Source of the DNA: Arthrobacter sp. SO5
GTDB lineage: Bacteria; Actinomycetota; Actinomycetes; Actinomycetales; Micrococcaceae
Direction of reading: 5' to 3'
Length of the DNA stretch: 51,644 bases
Assembly: GCF_020532805.1 (NCBI RefSeq)
Contig: NZ_MQTQ01000002.1
Location: 1-51,644 of the forward strand
Part shown: positions 26,808 through 35,791 of the stretch, in pieces
How positions within the stretch are numbered: position 1 is the stretch's first letter
How the letters are laid out: every line of letters begins with the position of its first letter
Program-made: the position numbers and the translations under genes
The notes under the pieces: generated by a model
Databases searched by the model: none
What the model was told of the DNA's origin: nothing
Seen by the model: the letters and a program-made list of their open reading frames with translations, nothing else

Positions 26808-27589
26808 TGCCGGCTACGCCAGCAGCGTCACGGTTCCTGCGGACCACCGGCCAGCACGCCACGATTGAGCCCGACGCGTTTACCGGGGGCGCCTTTGTGC
26901 TCAGCATCGGCGGCGCGGAGCAGTCCCACGTGAACCTCGCGGACCCGTCGGACATCTTCTACGAATATCTGCGCCGGATCGGGCATGTGGTGGACCTTGC
27001 GGCGCCGTGGGGCGAGCCCATCAGCGCCCTCCACCTCGGCGCCGGGGCCCTGACCCTGGCCCGCTACATCCAGGCCACCCGGCCCGGCTCCGTGCAGTAC
27101 GCCGTGGAGCTGGAACGGGAACTGCTGGACTTCGTCCTGGACCAGTTGCCGCTGCCGGCGGGCACCGCGCTGGACACAATCATCGGCGATGCCCGGGACG
27201 CGCTGGCCGAACTGCCGGCCGGGCTGCGCTTCGACGTCGTGATCCTGGATATCTTCTCCGGCCCCGAGGCGCCGGCGCACATCGCCTCTGCCGGGTTCTA
27301 CCGGGAGGCTGCGGCCAGGCTGACGCCGCGCGGGGTCCTGATCGTGAACGTGGGAGATGAACCCGGGCTGACCCTGGTCCGCAGCCAGGTGGCCGCGCTG
27401 CGACGCGCGATGGCGGATGTGGCGGCGTTTGCGGAGGCGGGCATGTTCACCGGGCGCTATCCGGGAAATATCATCCTGACCGGGACGCAGGGCACGTGGC
27501 CGGACGTGTGGACGGCGGCGCTGACCGCCCGCGGGCCGCACCCGGCCAAGGTGCTCTCCGGCGTCGGCCTGGATGTGCTCTCGGACTAG
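26807..27589 (+). CDS. Spermidine-synthase-like methyltransferase-fold protein
   Basis: A 260-residue Rossmann protein of the spermidine synthase-like family. The nucleotide-binding loop is ALHLGAGALTLARY near 70, the acidic strand end is QYAVELERELLDF, TIIGDARDAL near 125, and DVVILDIFSG near 145. The N-terminal beta domain is present but short, and a canonical polyamine-binding site is not evident, so polyamine synthesis is unproven. Its start is fused to the aminotransferase stop, giving translational coupling. The gene ends just before the second palindrome cluster. Confidence 0.75.
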   Translation: MPATPAASRFLRTTGQHATIEPDAFTGGAFVLSIGGAEQSHVNLADPSDIFYEYLRRIGHVVDLAAPWGEPISALHLGAGALTLARYIQATRPGSVQYAVELERELLDFVLDQLPLPAGTALDTIIGDARDALAELPAGLRFDVVILDIFSGPEAPAHIASAGFYREAAARLTPRGVLIVNVGDEPGLTLVRSQVAALRRAMADVAAFAEAGMFTGRYPGNIILTGTQGTWPDVWTAALTARGPHPAKVLSGVGLDVLSD

Positions 27590-27617
27590 GCCAGTCGATC
27601 GGGCACTTCCCCGGGGA

Positions 27618-27832
27618 GGACATGTCCAGTCCCCGCGCCCAGGACCGGGCATAACCGGAATATGTCCATCCGCAGACCCGGGCGCGGGGCATGTCCGGGC
27701 AACGGCGTGGCACGTCCGGTTCCTGGGGCACGTCCGGTTCATGGCCCCCCGAGGGACATGTCCAGTCCCCGCGCCCAGGACCGGGCATAACCGGAATATG
27801 TCCATCCGCCGGCCCCACCGCGGGGCATGTCC
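27618..27832. repeat. Palindrome cluster with exact 56-bp direct repeat
   Basis: The 56 bases at 27618-27673 recur without a mismatch at 27754-27809. Each copy starts with the perfect palindrome GGACATGTCC and holds GGGCATA-N7-TATGTCC, a relative, on the opposite strand, of the GGACATA-N7-TATGTCC element at the window start. A GGGCATGTCC decamer follows each copy (27688 and 27823). Between them CACGTCCGGTTC occurs twice (27711 and 27729). The cluster fills the gap between the convergent spermidine-synthase-like and rsmD genes. No gene is visible in it. It could serve as a shared transcription end, but no T-tract is present. Confidence 0.8.
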
Positions 27833-27875
27833 GGGCACCGGCGGCAGCTGCGGTGGGCTACGCCGGGAGCAAGGG

Positions 27876-28517
27876 CTAGTTTCCGTCCTCCGGCCCGTCC
27901 GCGGGTTCGTCGTCGGCTTGTTCAACGGCGTCCGGCGCCGGCGCTTCTTGGACGCCCGGCTCCGCGAACCAGAGCCGGGTCTCCCCGTACTTCCTCTCGG
28001 CAAAGCGTTCCATACCCTCGGGCCAGGTGGGTTCCGGGCTCCGGGATGAGCGCTCCACCACCACGACGGCGCCCTCGGCGAGGTGCGGGCCGAGCTTCGC
28101 CAGGACCTCGGCCAGCGCGGGCTCCTCCAGCGGGTAGGGGGGATCGAGGAAGACGAGGTCCCAGCGGACGGCTTCCTTGGCCCGGTCGAGAAACGACTCA
28201 ACCTTCGAGCGGTGCACGGAGACGACCTTGCGGCGCGCGACGGTGTTGACGAGGTCCGCGTTGCGCTGGCAGACCTCGCTGGCCTTGCCATCGAACTCCA
28301 CCAGGTCCACGGCCCGCGCCCCACGGCTGGCGCTTTCCACGCCGAGCGACCCGGAGCCCGCATAGAGATCCAGCACGCGGGCATCCGCTATCACCTCGAA
28401 GGCGTCCAGCCGGGAGAAGAGTGCTTCCTTGACCCGGTCTGTGGTGGGCCGGGTCAGGGACCCGGGGACGCTCACCAGGGTGGTTCCGCCCGCGGCACCG
28501 GCAATGATGCGGCTCAT
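27876..28517 (-). CDS. rsmD: 16S rRNA (guanine966-N2)-methyltransferase RsmD
   Basis: A 213-residue SAM-dependent methyltransferase of the small ribosomal subunit. RIIAGAAGG and TRPTTDRVKEALFS near residues 3 and 23 are family hallmarks, then VLDLYAGSGSLGVE near 48 (SAM loop) and the catalytic FLDPPYPL near 125. The C-terminal tail is acidic. ATG 28517 is 30 bases after recG. It is the last gene of the thiL-DAK-recG-rsmD string. Confidence 0.95.
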   Translation of the reverse strand: MSRIIAGAAGGTTLVSVPGSLTRPTTDRVKEALFSRLDAFEVIADARVLDLYAGSGSLGVESASRGARAVDLVEFDGKASEVCQRNADLVNTVARRKVVSVHRSKVESFLDRAKEAVRWDLVFLDPPYPLEEPALAEVLAKLGPHLAEGAVVVVERSSRSPEPTWPEGMERFAERKYGETRLWFAEPGVQEAPAPDAVEQADDEPADGPEDGN

Positions 28518-28547
28518 GGCCTGGCCGCCAGGGATTCATCGATGTTC

Positions 28548-30833
28548 TTAGCCGCGTTCAAGGAACGCCTCCTTTTCCGGATTGAGGTATTCCTCGATTG
28601 CCGCCGCCAGGACGGGGTGGGCGGCCAGCGACGGGTCGACGCCGACAATCTGCCAGGCGTCCTGCCGGGCGCGGGCAATGACGTCCTCGTGCTCCAGCAC
28701 CCGGAGGAGCTTCAGCGTGGACCGGCCGCCGGACTGCGAAGCACCCAGGATGTCGCCTTCACGCCGCAGCTTGAGGTCCTCCTGGGACAGCGCGAAGCCG
28801 TCGGTCGTGGCCGCGACGGCGTCGAGCCGGCGGCGGCTGGGATGGCCGGGTTCCAGGGTGGTGACGAGCAGGCAGGTGCCGGGCAGCCCGCCCCGGCCCA
28901 CCCGGCCGCGGAGCTGGTGGAGCTGGGAGATACCGAACCGGTCGGCGTCGAGGATCACCATGAGTGTGGCATTGTGCACGTCCACGCCGACCTCGATCAC
29001 CGTGGTGGAGACGAGCAGTTTGGTCCGGTTGGCGGTGAACGATGCCATGGTCTCGGACTTGAGTACGGGGTCCTGCCGGCCGTGCAGCGGCGCCAGCGGA
29101 ACCCCGGCCAGCGCCGGTTCGTCCCTGAGCTGTTCGACGACGCCGGTCACCGACGCCAGTTCGCGCGCCCCGCTGTCGCCTTCAAGGTCCGCGGCCGACG
29201 GTTCGGCCTCCCCGGGGCTGAAGTCGCCGTCGTCGTCGGTGCCGATCTTGGGGCAGACGATGTACACCTGGTGGCCGGCGTCGATCTCTTCCCGGGAGCG
29301 GGTCCAGAGCCGGCCGAGCCACGCCGGGTGCTCGGCGAGTCCGACCACGTGCGTGGTGATCGGGGCGCGTCCGGCCGGGAGCTCGTCCAGGATGGAGGTC
29401 TCGAGGTCGCCGAAGACGGTCATGGCCACGGTCCGCGGGATGGGGGTGGCGGTCATGACCAGCAGGTGCGGGGGCTTGTTGGCCTTGGACCGGAGCACGT
29501 CGCGCTGCTCGACGCCGAAGCGGTGCTGTTCGTCCACCACGATCAGGCCGAGGTCGTAGAAGGAGACGTTGTCGCTCAGCAGGGCGTGCGTGCCGATCAC
29601 GATCCCGGCCGTTCCGGACGCGGCATCAAGCATGGCCTGCTTCCGGGCCGCGGTGGGCATGGAGCCGGTCAGCAGGGTGACCTGGACGGCGTCCGGGCCG
29701 AAGCCGCCGAGCATCCCGTCGCGGGAGAGCGGGCCGAGGGTGCGGCGGATCGATTCAAAGTGCTGGGCGGCGAGGACTTCGGTGGGGGCGAGCAGGGCCG
29801 CCTGTCCCCCGGCGTCGACCACCTGCAGCATGCCGCGCAGCGCGACGATCGTCTTGCCGGAGCCCACCTCGCCCTGGAGCAACCGGTTCATCGGCGAATC
29901 CCGGGCCAGCTCTTCGGCGAGGGTCTTGCCGACGGCGGACTGGCCTGCGGTCAGGGTGAACGGCAGCTGCCGGTCAAAGGACGTCAGAAGCCCGTCCGCA
30001 ACGGGGCAGCGGGCCGTCGCTTCCTCGGCGGCGAGCTGGGCGCGCCGCCGGGCGAGCGCGGACTGGAGTACCAGGGCCTCCTGGTAGCGGAAGCGGTCCC
30101 GGGCGCGCTGCCAGTCCGCAGGGGTCTGCGGTGCGTGGAGCAGCCGGTAGGCGTCCGCGATCGGCAGGAACTTCTCCCGGGCCGCGATGTCGGCGGGCAG
30201 CGGGTCGTCCAGGCTGTCCAGCTCGGCAGTCTCCAGCAGCGTGGAGACCACCTTCTGGATGGACCAGCTGGTCAGCTTGGCCGTGGCCGGATACACCGGG
30301 ATGGGCATCGCCGCTAGCTTCTCCGGATCCATGCCCGGGATGTCCGGGTCCTCATCCAGCAGCTGGAACTCTGGGTTGGTCAGGCCCAGCGAGCCGCCGT
30401 AGCGGGTGACCTTGCCGGAGAACAGGGCTCGCCGACCCGGCTGGAGCTCCGCCTTGGCACGGAAGCCGTTGAAGAAACTCACCTTGAGCGTGCCCGGCAG
30501 GCCCGCTCCGGGGACGCCCGCCCCGCCGGCTCCCCCGGCGTCGTCGGTGATCACGACGTCGGTCAGCGAGCCGCGGCGGGCGCGCATGGCCCGGGTGCTG
30601 CTGGAGAGCACCCGCGCGATCAGTGTCACTTCCTCGTCGAGCGGGACCTCGCTGATGGGGGTCAGCTCGCCGCGGTTCATGTACCGGCGCGGGAAGTAGT
30701 TCAGCAGCCCGCCGACCGTGGTGATGCCGAGGTGCTTCTCGATGACGGCAGCGGAGCGTTTGCCGATCCGCCGTTCGAGGCCACGGCTTAATTCGGGGTT
30801 GCCCGGTTCGGCATGGTCCGGTTTAGAGTTCAT
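28548..30833 (-). CDS. recG: ATP-dependent DNA helicase RecG
   Basis: A 761-residue branch-migrating helicase that remodels stalled forks. The N-terminal wedge domain contains GLLNYFPRRYMNR near 45. Helicase motifs: Walker A GEVGSGKT near 318, DEQHRFG (DExH) near 428, MTATPIPRT near 455; then motifs V/VI (STTVIEVGVDV, QLRGRVGRGGLPG). It carries an acidic insertion near 555 (GDFSPGEAEPSAADLEGD). The ATG overlaps the end of the DAK gene by 11 bases. Confidence 0.96.
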   Translation of the reverse strand: MNSKPDHAEPGNPELSRGLERRIGKRSAAVIEKHLGITTVGGLLNYFPRRYMNRGELTPISEVPLDEEVTLIARVLSSSTRAMRARRGSLTDVVITDDAGGAGGAGVPGAGLPGTLKVSFFNGFRAKAELQPGRRALFSGKVTRYGGSLGLTNPEFQLLDEDPDIPGMDPEKLAAMPIPVYPATAKLTSWSIQKVVSTLLETAELDSLDDPLPADIAAREKFLPIADAYRLLHAPQTPADWQRARDRFRYQEALVLQSALARRRAQLAAEEATARCPVADGLLTSFDRQLPFTLTAGQSAVGKTLAEELARDSPMNRLLQGEVGSGKTIVALRGMLQVVDAGGQAALLAPTEVLAAQHFESIRRTLGPLSRDGMLGGFGPDAVQVTLLTGSMPTAARKQAMLDAASGTAGIVIGTHALLSDNVSFYDLGLIVVDEQHRFGVEQRDVLRSKANKPPHLLVMTATPIPRTVAMTVFGDLETSILDELPAGRAPITTHVVGLAEHPAWLGRLWTRSREEIDAGHQVYIVCPKIGTDDDGDFSPGEAEPSAADLEGDSGARELASVTGVVEQLRDEPALAGVPLAPLHGRQDPVLKSETMASFTANRTKLLVSTTVIEVGVDVHNATLMVILDADRFGISQLHQLRGRVGRGGLPGTCLLVTTLEPGHPSRRRLDAVAATTDGFALSQEDLKLRREGDILGASQSGGRSTLKLLRVLEHEDVIARARQDAWQIVGVDPSLAAHPVLAAAIEEYLNPEKEAFLERG

Positions 30834-31911
30834 GTCCGTCGTAGACCTGTCCCGCGGGTTCGGGGGCTGCGTGGGGCTCGGCGTCAGGCACGGCGAGCTC
30901 GCTGATGGAAATGTCCGTGGGCTCGCCGAGGGACCGGATCAGGGCCACGGCTGGCTCTGCGGAGGGCACGTGGACGTGGACGCGCCAGCGGTACGCCCCG
31001 GCGGCATCGGCCGCGGCCCCGACCTGGCTCATGATGACTGAGTCGCCCATTTCGTCGAGGCGCTGGCGCATCATGGCGGCGTCCAGCGGCGAGAGCGTGA
31101 TAGTGCACATCACCTCTACCCCGTCATCCCGGGGCATGCCGGCGTGGATGTGCGGGTCCTGGACGTCGTAGCCGTGCAGGCCGTCGAGGAGCTCGCCCTG
31201 AAGCTCCACGCCGAGAACGGCGGAGCGGAGGCAGTCAAGGATCAGGAGCATCCCAACACCGCCAGCGTCCACCACATGGGCGGCGTGCAGGGCGTCCAAC
31301 TGGTCCTCGGTGCGGACCACGGCTTCGAGGGCGGCCTCGATGACGGCGTCGAGCGCGAGCCCCAGCGTGTGGTTGCTGTCGTCGCCGTCGTGCGCGGAAT
31401 CCACCGCGGCCGCGGCGCGGGCGGCGGCTTCCATCACGGAGAGCATGGTGCCGGGCACAGGATCGCTCAGCGCGGACCAGGCCCGGAGCTGGGCGCGGTT
31501 CAGCGCGGCGGCCAGCAGTGGCGCGCTCAGCCGGTGGTGGCCGGACAGTGGCTCTGCGGCGGCGCAGAGAAAAACGGCGAACAGGGTTCCTGAGTTGCCG
31601 CGGGCCTGCTCCATGGCCGCCTGGCCGGCGTGCGCCAGGACGGCGCCGACATCGTTCAGGGCCGGGTCGGGCGGCAGAACCAGATGCAGGGACGGGTCTG
31701 CGCCGATCCGGGGCAACGCCGCGGTGGGAACGCTGTGCAGGGCGTGGGCCGCGGCGCGGGCGGTCAGGTAGAGGTTGGTGCCGGTGTCGCCGTCCGCGAC
31801 GGGGAAGATGTTGATGGCGTTCAGGCGGTCGCTGTGGTTCCCTAGCGTTGTTTCTGCCTTGCCCAACCACCGCCTCATCGCTTGCGCGTTGGCGGCAATC
31901 TTAGTTTGCAA
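30823..31911 (-). CDS. DAK2/DhaL-domain protein (fatty-acid-kinase A-like)
   Basis: About 362 residues. The DhaL nucleotide-binding signature NIFPVADGDTGTNLYLT is near residue 30 with the metal-binding Asp residues; GNSGTLFAVFL lies near 110 and HVVDAGGVGML near 230. The C-terminal 120 residues form a FakA-like second domain, but it is shorter than in the full 550-residue FakA, so a fatty-acid kinase role is uncertain. The frame is open to 31980. TTG 31911, inside the end of thiL and after GGGGGA, is my choice; ATG 31878 is the alternative. Located between thiL and recG, as in many actinobacteria. Confidence 0.8.
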   Translation of the reverse strand: MQTKIAANAQAMRRWLGKAETTLGNHSDRLNAINIFPVADGDTGTNLYLTARAAAHALHSVPTAALPRIGADPSLHLVLPPDPALNDVGAVLAHAGQAAMEQARGNSGTLFAVFLCAAAEPLSGHHRLSAPLLAAALNRAQLRAWSALSDPVPGTMLSVMEAAARAAAAVDSAHDGDDSNHTLGLALDAVIEAALEAVVRTEDQLDALHAAHVVDAGGVGMLLILDCLRSAVLGVELQGELLDGLHGYDVQDPHIHAGMPRDDGVEVMCTITLSPLDAAMMRQRLDEMGDSVIMSQVGAAADAAGAYRWRVHVHVPSAEPAVALIRSLGEPTDISISELAVPDAEPHAAPEPAGQVYDGHEL

Positions 31912-32929
31912 AGTGATCCCATCCCCCAGTGTCAGCGGGCTGGCCCGCGATCTTAACCCCCGGTCTGTCCGTTGGTGCAAGGGCCTCTACCGAGCCTATC
32001 GCAGTGAAACCGGGAGGAAGCTGAAGGCCCCGGGGGAATGTGGCGAGCAGTCCGTGGTCCTCCCCGCCGCCGAGGACCCAGGCCAGGGGGTCCGTGCCGA
32101 GCACGTCCGCGGCGGCCCGGAGCGGTTCCGCCAGTTCCTTCAGGGCCGCGGCGTCGAGGTCGAGGACCGCGCCGCTGGCCGCGGCCATCCTGCTGCCGTC
32201 CCGGACGAGTCCGTCGGAGATGTCCATCATGGCCGTGGCGCCGGCGTCGCGGGCCAGCGGCCCGGCTGCAAGCGGGGGCTCCGGGCGGCACTGCGTGTCC
32301 ATCAGGTCCCGCTGTTCCTTTGTGAGGGCATCGACCGGGAGGGACGATTCCAGCAGGGCCAGGCCGGCGGCGGCACGCCCCACCGTGCCGGCGAGCGCCA
32401 GGGTGTCCCCCGGGCGGGCGCCGGAGCGCAGCACCGGCGCCCGGCCGTCGAGGGTGCCCAGGATCGCGACGCTGACGGCGAGTTCGCGTCCCCTGCCAAG
32501 GTCCCCGCCGGCCACCGCGCAGTCCGGGGCTCCCAGTTCGCGGATGCCGGCGGTGAGGCCGTCGGCGAAGTCCTCTACCCAGGCCACGAGCGTCTCCGGC
32601 GGCATGGTCAGGCTGACCACCAGCGAGGTGGCCCGGGCCCCCATGGCGTTGATGTCGCTGAGGTTCTGCGCGGCGGCCTTCCAGCCGACGTCGAAGCCGG
32701 AGGTCCGGTAGCCGTTGTTCCACTCCAGGCGGAAGTCCTGGTCCACCACCTGCGTGTCGATGCTGACCACCGTCCGCCCGTCCGGCGCGGCCACGATCGC
32801 GGCGTCATCCCCCGGCCCCAGGAGCAGGGACGGGTTGCCGTCCTGCCCGGCGTGCAGGCGCGGGAAGATGCGCTCGAGGAGCTGGGATTCGGAGAGCTCG
32901 GCGACGGTCAGGGGGGATTCTTCAGGCAC
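31901..32929 (-). CDS. thiL: Thiamine-monophosphate kinase ThiL
   Basis: A 342-residue kinase making thiamine diphosphate from thiamine monophosphate and ATP. The N-terminal GPGDDAAIV near 38 binds metal, SIDTQVVDQDF near 57 and NLSDINAMGARA near 89 are hallmarks, then CAVAGGDLGRG near 140 and MMDISDGLVRD near 235. Start is GTG 32929. It is the first gene of a four-gene minus-strand operon, divergent from the DUF218 gene. Confidence 0.96.
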   Translation of the reverse strand: MPEESPLTVAELSESQLLERIFPRLHAGQDGNPSLLLGPGDDAAIVAAPDGRTVVSIDTQVVDQDFRLEWNNGYRTSGFDVGWKAAAQNLSDINAMGARATSLVVSLTMPPETLVAWVEDFADGLTAGIRELGAPDCAVAGGDLGRGRELAVSVAILGTLDGRAPVLRSGARPGDTLALAGTVGRAAAGLALLESSLPVDALTKEQRDLMDTQCRPEPPLAAGPLARDAGATAMMDISDGLVRDGSRMAAASGAVLDLDAAALKELAEPLRAAADVLGTDPLAWVLGGGEDHGLLATFPRGLQLPPGFTAIGSVEALAPTDRPGVKIAGQPADTGGWDHFAN

Positions 32930-33052
32930 AGCCCTACGCTACCGCGCGCGGGTGACACCGGCGGTTTCGTAGGGCGTCAGAGCGGGGCCGCCTAGCGCGC
33001 GCCCTGGTGATCGTTTTCCCTGCGGCGCGGGCTGCATGCGACACTCATACCC

Positions 33053-33634
33053 ATGCCCCCGCCGCTGCCCCGTTTGAATCCCTTAGCTGCACGGATTCTG
33101 GCCTTCATTTCCGGGGCAGCCCTCCTCTGGCTGGTTTTCGCCGTCCAGCTCTTTGTCAACGTGGACCCCTTGACTATCCAACGCACCGACGCCGTCATCA
33201 TGCTCGGCGGTGCGGCCACGGAACGGCTGCCGGTCGCGCAGCAGATGCAGCGTGACTACAACGTCCCCGTCCTGGTCCTGTCCCACACAGACACTCCCGG
33301 CAACATAGCGGCCGATGATGCCTGCAACTCTGCCGCCTTCCCGAGTGCCCAGCTCCTGTGCTTCCGGCCGGATGAGTTCGACACCCGCGGCGAGGCGCGT
33401 GCCATCGGCCGAATTGCCGAGGCAAACGGCTGGAAGTCCATCACGGTGGTGACGTCCAGCTATCACGTCTCCAGGGCGCAGAGGCTGATGGAGCAATGCA
33501 CGACGGCGGACGTGCAGATGGTGAACTCCCATCCCACGCTGAGCGGGGCGCAGTGGCTGCGGCGGTTTGTGATCGAGACCGGGGGCCTGCTGGATGTGTC
33601 CCTGCGGCCGGAATGCGCAAGCAGCGGGCAGTGA
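33053..33634 (+). CDS. YdcF/DUF218-family membrane-anchored protein
   Basis: A 193-residue protein with one N-terminal transmembrane helix (residues about 13-33) and an extracytoplasmic DUF218 domain: TDAVIMLGGA near 43, FDTRGEARAIG near 108 and VVTSSYHVSRAQRLM near 130. DUF218 proteins such as YdcF and SanA are linked to envelope maintenance; YdcF binds S-adenosylmethionine, but the reaction is not settled. The ATG at 33053 has no convincing ribosome site and may be leaderless. Confidence 0.8.
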   Translation: MPPPLPRLNPLAARILAFISGAALLWLVFAVQLFVNVDPLTIQRTDAVIMLGGAATERLPVAQQMQRDYNVPVLVLSHTDTPGNIAADDACNSAAFPSAQLLCFRPDEFDTRGEARAIGRIAEANGWKSITVVTSSYHVSRAQRLMEQCTTADVQMVNSHPTLSGAQWLRRFVIETGGLLDVSLRPECASSGQ

Positions 33635-33707
33635 TGCAAGAATTGAGCCTGACCAGGTTGAGTCCCTCAGCCTACTGACGATTTGTTGAGGCGAGGAGCA
33701 CCGGCTG

Positions 33708-33986
33708 TTGGATGATCTTGCCGACGACGCTCCCCCGCTGGTCGCCGCCCCGCGCCACCTGCGCCGACGGGCCTTCCATGAGGAGATCCCGGACACGCTA
33801 CTGGTTCCGGACGTTCAGCCATTTTCCCTCACACGCGCCGAGCCCGCTGCGCCCAAGCGGGTTGCTGTGGCAATTGATTCCAAGGAATCCGAATACCGGC
33901 GCAAGCGCCTCGTGGCTTTGCTGGTGGTACTCCTCGTTGCCGTCAGCGTGCCGGCTCTGGTGATCGCCCTACTGCTCGCCGGCTGA
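33708..33986 (+). CDS. Small single-pass membrane protein, unknown
   Basis: A 92-residue reading frame. Residues 1-66 are charged and Pro-rich; 67-90 form one hydrophobic helix rich in Leu and Val after an RRKR stop-transfer-like cluster, so the N-terminus should face the cytosol. I do not recognise the family. The start would be TTG 33708 with GAGGAG about 9 bases upstream. It ends 9 bases before the convergent secreted-protein gene. G/C third-position bias supports it being real. Confidence 0.5.
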   Translation: MDDLADDAPPLVAAPRHLRRRAFHEEIPDTLLVPDVQPFSLTRAEPAAPKRVAVAIDSKESEYRRKRLVALLVVLLVAVSVPALVIALLLAG

Positions 33987-33995
33987 GCTGCGGCA

Positions 33996-35663
33996 TCAGC
34001 CCAGTTTCGAGTAGAACGCGTCGTTCCGTGCGCCCCACCCGTTTGTTACGTTCACCATGTAGTACCTGCCGGCGCCGAGCGAGGTCCCCCCGACATTTAC
34101 GGTGACCGACTGCAGGCCGGGATTGAGCCTGTGCTGCTGGCCGTAGGACGGGTTGTAGGCAGCCGCGGCCACGGTCCTGTCCTGCACCTGCCCTGTCGCC
34201 GTAGTCCACTTCAGCTGGACCTGTGCGCCGCTGAGGTTGAAGCCGGTGACGAAGAGGGAACCCGCGGCGGCGTTGAAGCTTGAGTCCGTAATCACCGGCG
34301 TAGCCTTTCCCGACGTGATCCTGTTCACCAATGGCACCCCCGTGTCCACGCAGGTGTAGTAGGTGTCCCACATGAACGAAATGACCTTGGCGGGCGCGTT
34401 ACCCAACTGCTGCAGCTGGCGGTCCAGGCGGGCTTTGGTGGTTTGGCCCCGGGTGTTGGTGTCGCAGGGGTTAGCTCCGTTGGCCGGTGCCATGCCTTCC
34501 ATGTTTGCCCAGAGGGTAGCACCGGTGCCGGCGATTCCCGCCGCGGCTGCTTGGAAGTAGTCCCGCACAGGCGCCAGATACCTTTCCCTCCAAGTTCCCG
34601 GCCCGACGATGGCGGCGGCGAACTGGTCCACTGAAGCGGCTGCTTCGTTACCGAAGTAAGCCCCGCCCTTACCGGTACCCATGCCGTCCTGGACGGCGAT
34701 GTTCAGCCGGACGCCGCTGGCGGTTGACGCAATATTGCGAACTGCAGCTGCGGCCTGGGCGGGGGTGGTGCGGCCCGAGGCGGCGGCGCGCGCGTCTATG
34801 TAGGGACTAACGACGGCCGACCGAGAGGGCATGATGCGCCGGATGGCCTGGTTCTGTATTCTGTAGACCGTCAGGATCGAGTTGAACACGGGACCATCGC
34901 TGACGGGCATTTCAGTGGAGAGGTAGAAGCCGGCCAGACCTGCGACGTTGTTCACAGCGGCCTGATACTGAAGATACCGGTCGGTGAACTGGGAGAATGT
35001 GCCCTGGTAAGAGAGATCTGGCAGGTACGCGAAGTCGGTTCTGTTGACCGGAATCGGCATTCCTGCAAAAAACTTCATGCCTTGCGCAGTCGCCGCCTTG
35101 GCCATGGATCCGGTTGCGCTCACCCCTGGTGCGCTTCCGGCGCTCACCACTATGACGTCGTAACGGTTGTCGGCAGCGGTGCATCCAGAGCCCTGTGCCG
35201 GCAGCACTAATATGGTGAAGAGCTTGTTGTTGTTGGTGATGCTCCGGTCCCGCGGGCATTTGACCGCAGCAGCGCCCCACGGACTGGAGTCCGAGTAGGT
35301 AAATACCCTGTCCAGCAGCACACCGTCCGCGAGTGACTGGACGCAATTGACGGCTGAGATCTGGCAGTCGGCGGGAATGCCCGCCAGGCTGGACGGCGTC
35401 AGACGCGACCCAAAAGTGATGACGGTGTCGCCACCCAGCGCCTTGATGGCCGCCAATTTGCTTGTGTTGATGGCGTCATTCGCACTTGCTCGGACGAAGT
35501 ACCCTCCAACGGGGAAAGTAGGACTTTCGACTGCAACAGCCGCTGGCGGGCTGGCCGTGATGAGACTTACGGCCAGAGCTATGGTCGTCAAAATCACGAG
35601 ATGTGCCCGAGCCGCCAACCCGTTGGTTTGTTGCCGCCGGCAGGTAGCTGCTTCGTGTCCCAT
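33996..35663 (-). CDS. Secreted TIM-barrel-like protein (DUF4434-like?)
   Basis: A 555-residue exported protein. The signal segment is residues 20-45 with likely cleavage after AVA (residue 45). Residues about 50-420 look like an alpha/beta-barrel resembling DUF4434/glycosidase-like proteins: GGYFVRASAND, GLAGFYLSTEMPVSD near 250 with a candidate catalytic Glu, and ATLWANMEGM near 385 with a second Glu. The last 130 residues are a beta-sandwich-type module (SLFVTGFNLSGAQVQLKW), perhaps carbohydrate binding. A glycan substrate is inferred from the neighbouring surface-glycan cluster. ATG 35663 follows AGGGA. Enzyme assignment is tentative. Confidence 0.6.
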   Translation of the reverse strand: MGHEAATCRRQQTNGLAARAHLVILTTIALAVSLITASPPAAVAVESPTFPVGGYFVRASANDAINTSKLAAIKALGGDTVITFGSRLTPSSLAGIPADCQISAVNCVQSLADGVLLDRVFTYSDSSPWGAAAVKCPRDRSITNNNKLFTILVLPAQGSGCTAADNRYDVIVVSAGSAPGVSATGSMAKAATAQGMKFFAGMPIPVNRTDFAYLPDLSYQGTFSQFTDRYLQYQAAVNNVAGLAGFYLSTEMPVSDGPVFNSILTVYRIQNQAIRRIMPSRSAVVSPYIDARAAASGRTTPAQAAAAVRNIASTASGVRLNIAVQDGMGTGKGGAYFGNEAAASVDQFAAAIVGPGTWRERYLAPVRDYFQAAAAGIAGTGATLWANMEGMAPANGANPCDTNTRGQTTKARLDRQLQQLGNAPAKVISFMWDTYYTCVDTGVPLVNRITSGKATPVITDSSFNAAAGSLFVTGFNLSGAQVQLKWTTATGQVQDRTVAAAAYNPSYGQQHRLNPGLQSVTVNVGGTSLGAGRYYMVNVTNGWGARNDAFYSKLG

Positions 35664-35791
35664 TGTCCGTCCCTGGCTCGCTGGCTGAGACCGTGGCCTA
35701 CGGAAAGAATGCCGCGGGGATCGGGAGAACGCAATAGCGCGACGAGCCTCAAGTACGTGCTCGCTTCATTTGAGAATTCCTCGCGAAAATC

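Noticed and set aside
27618..27832. CRISPR-like array
   Set aside because: Only two long repeats with a spacer longer than 80 bases, palindromic decamers in between, and no cas genes.
32931..32980. Inverted repeat GCCCTACG/CGTAGGGC upstream of thiL, considered as a TPP riboswitch or operator
   Set aside because: It has about 30 bases of spacer and no TPP-riboswitch core such as CUGAGA or the usual conserved thi-box sequence. Chance pairing in GC-rich DNA is plausible.
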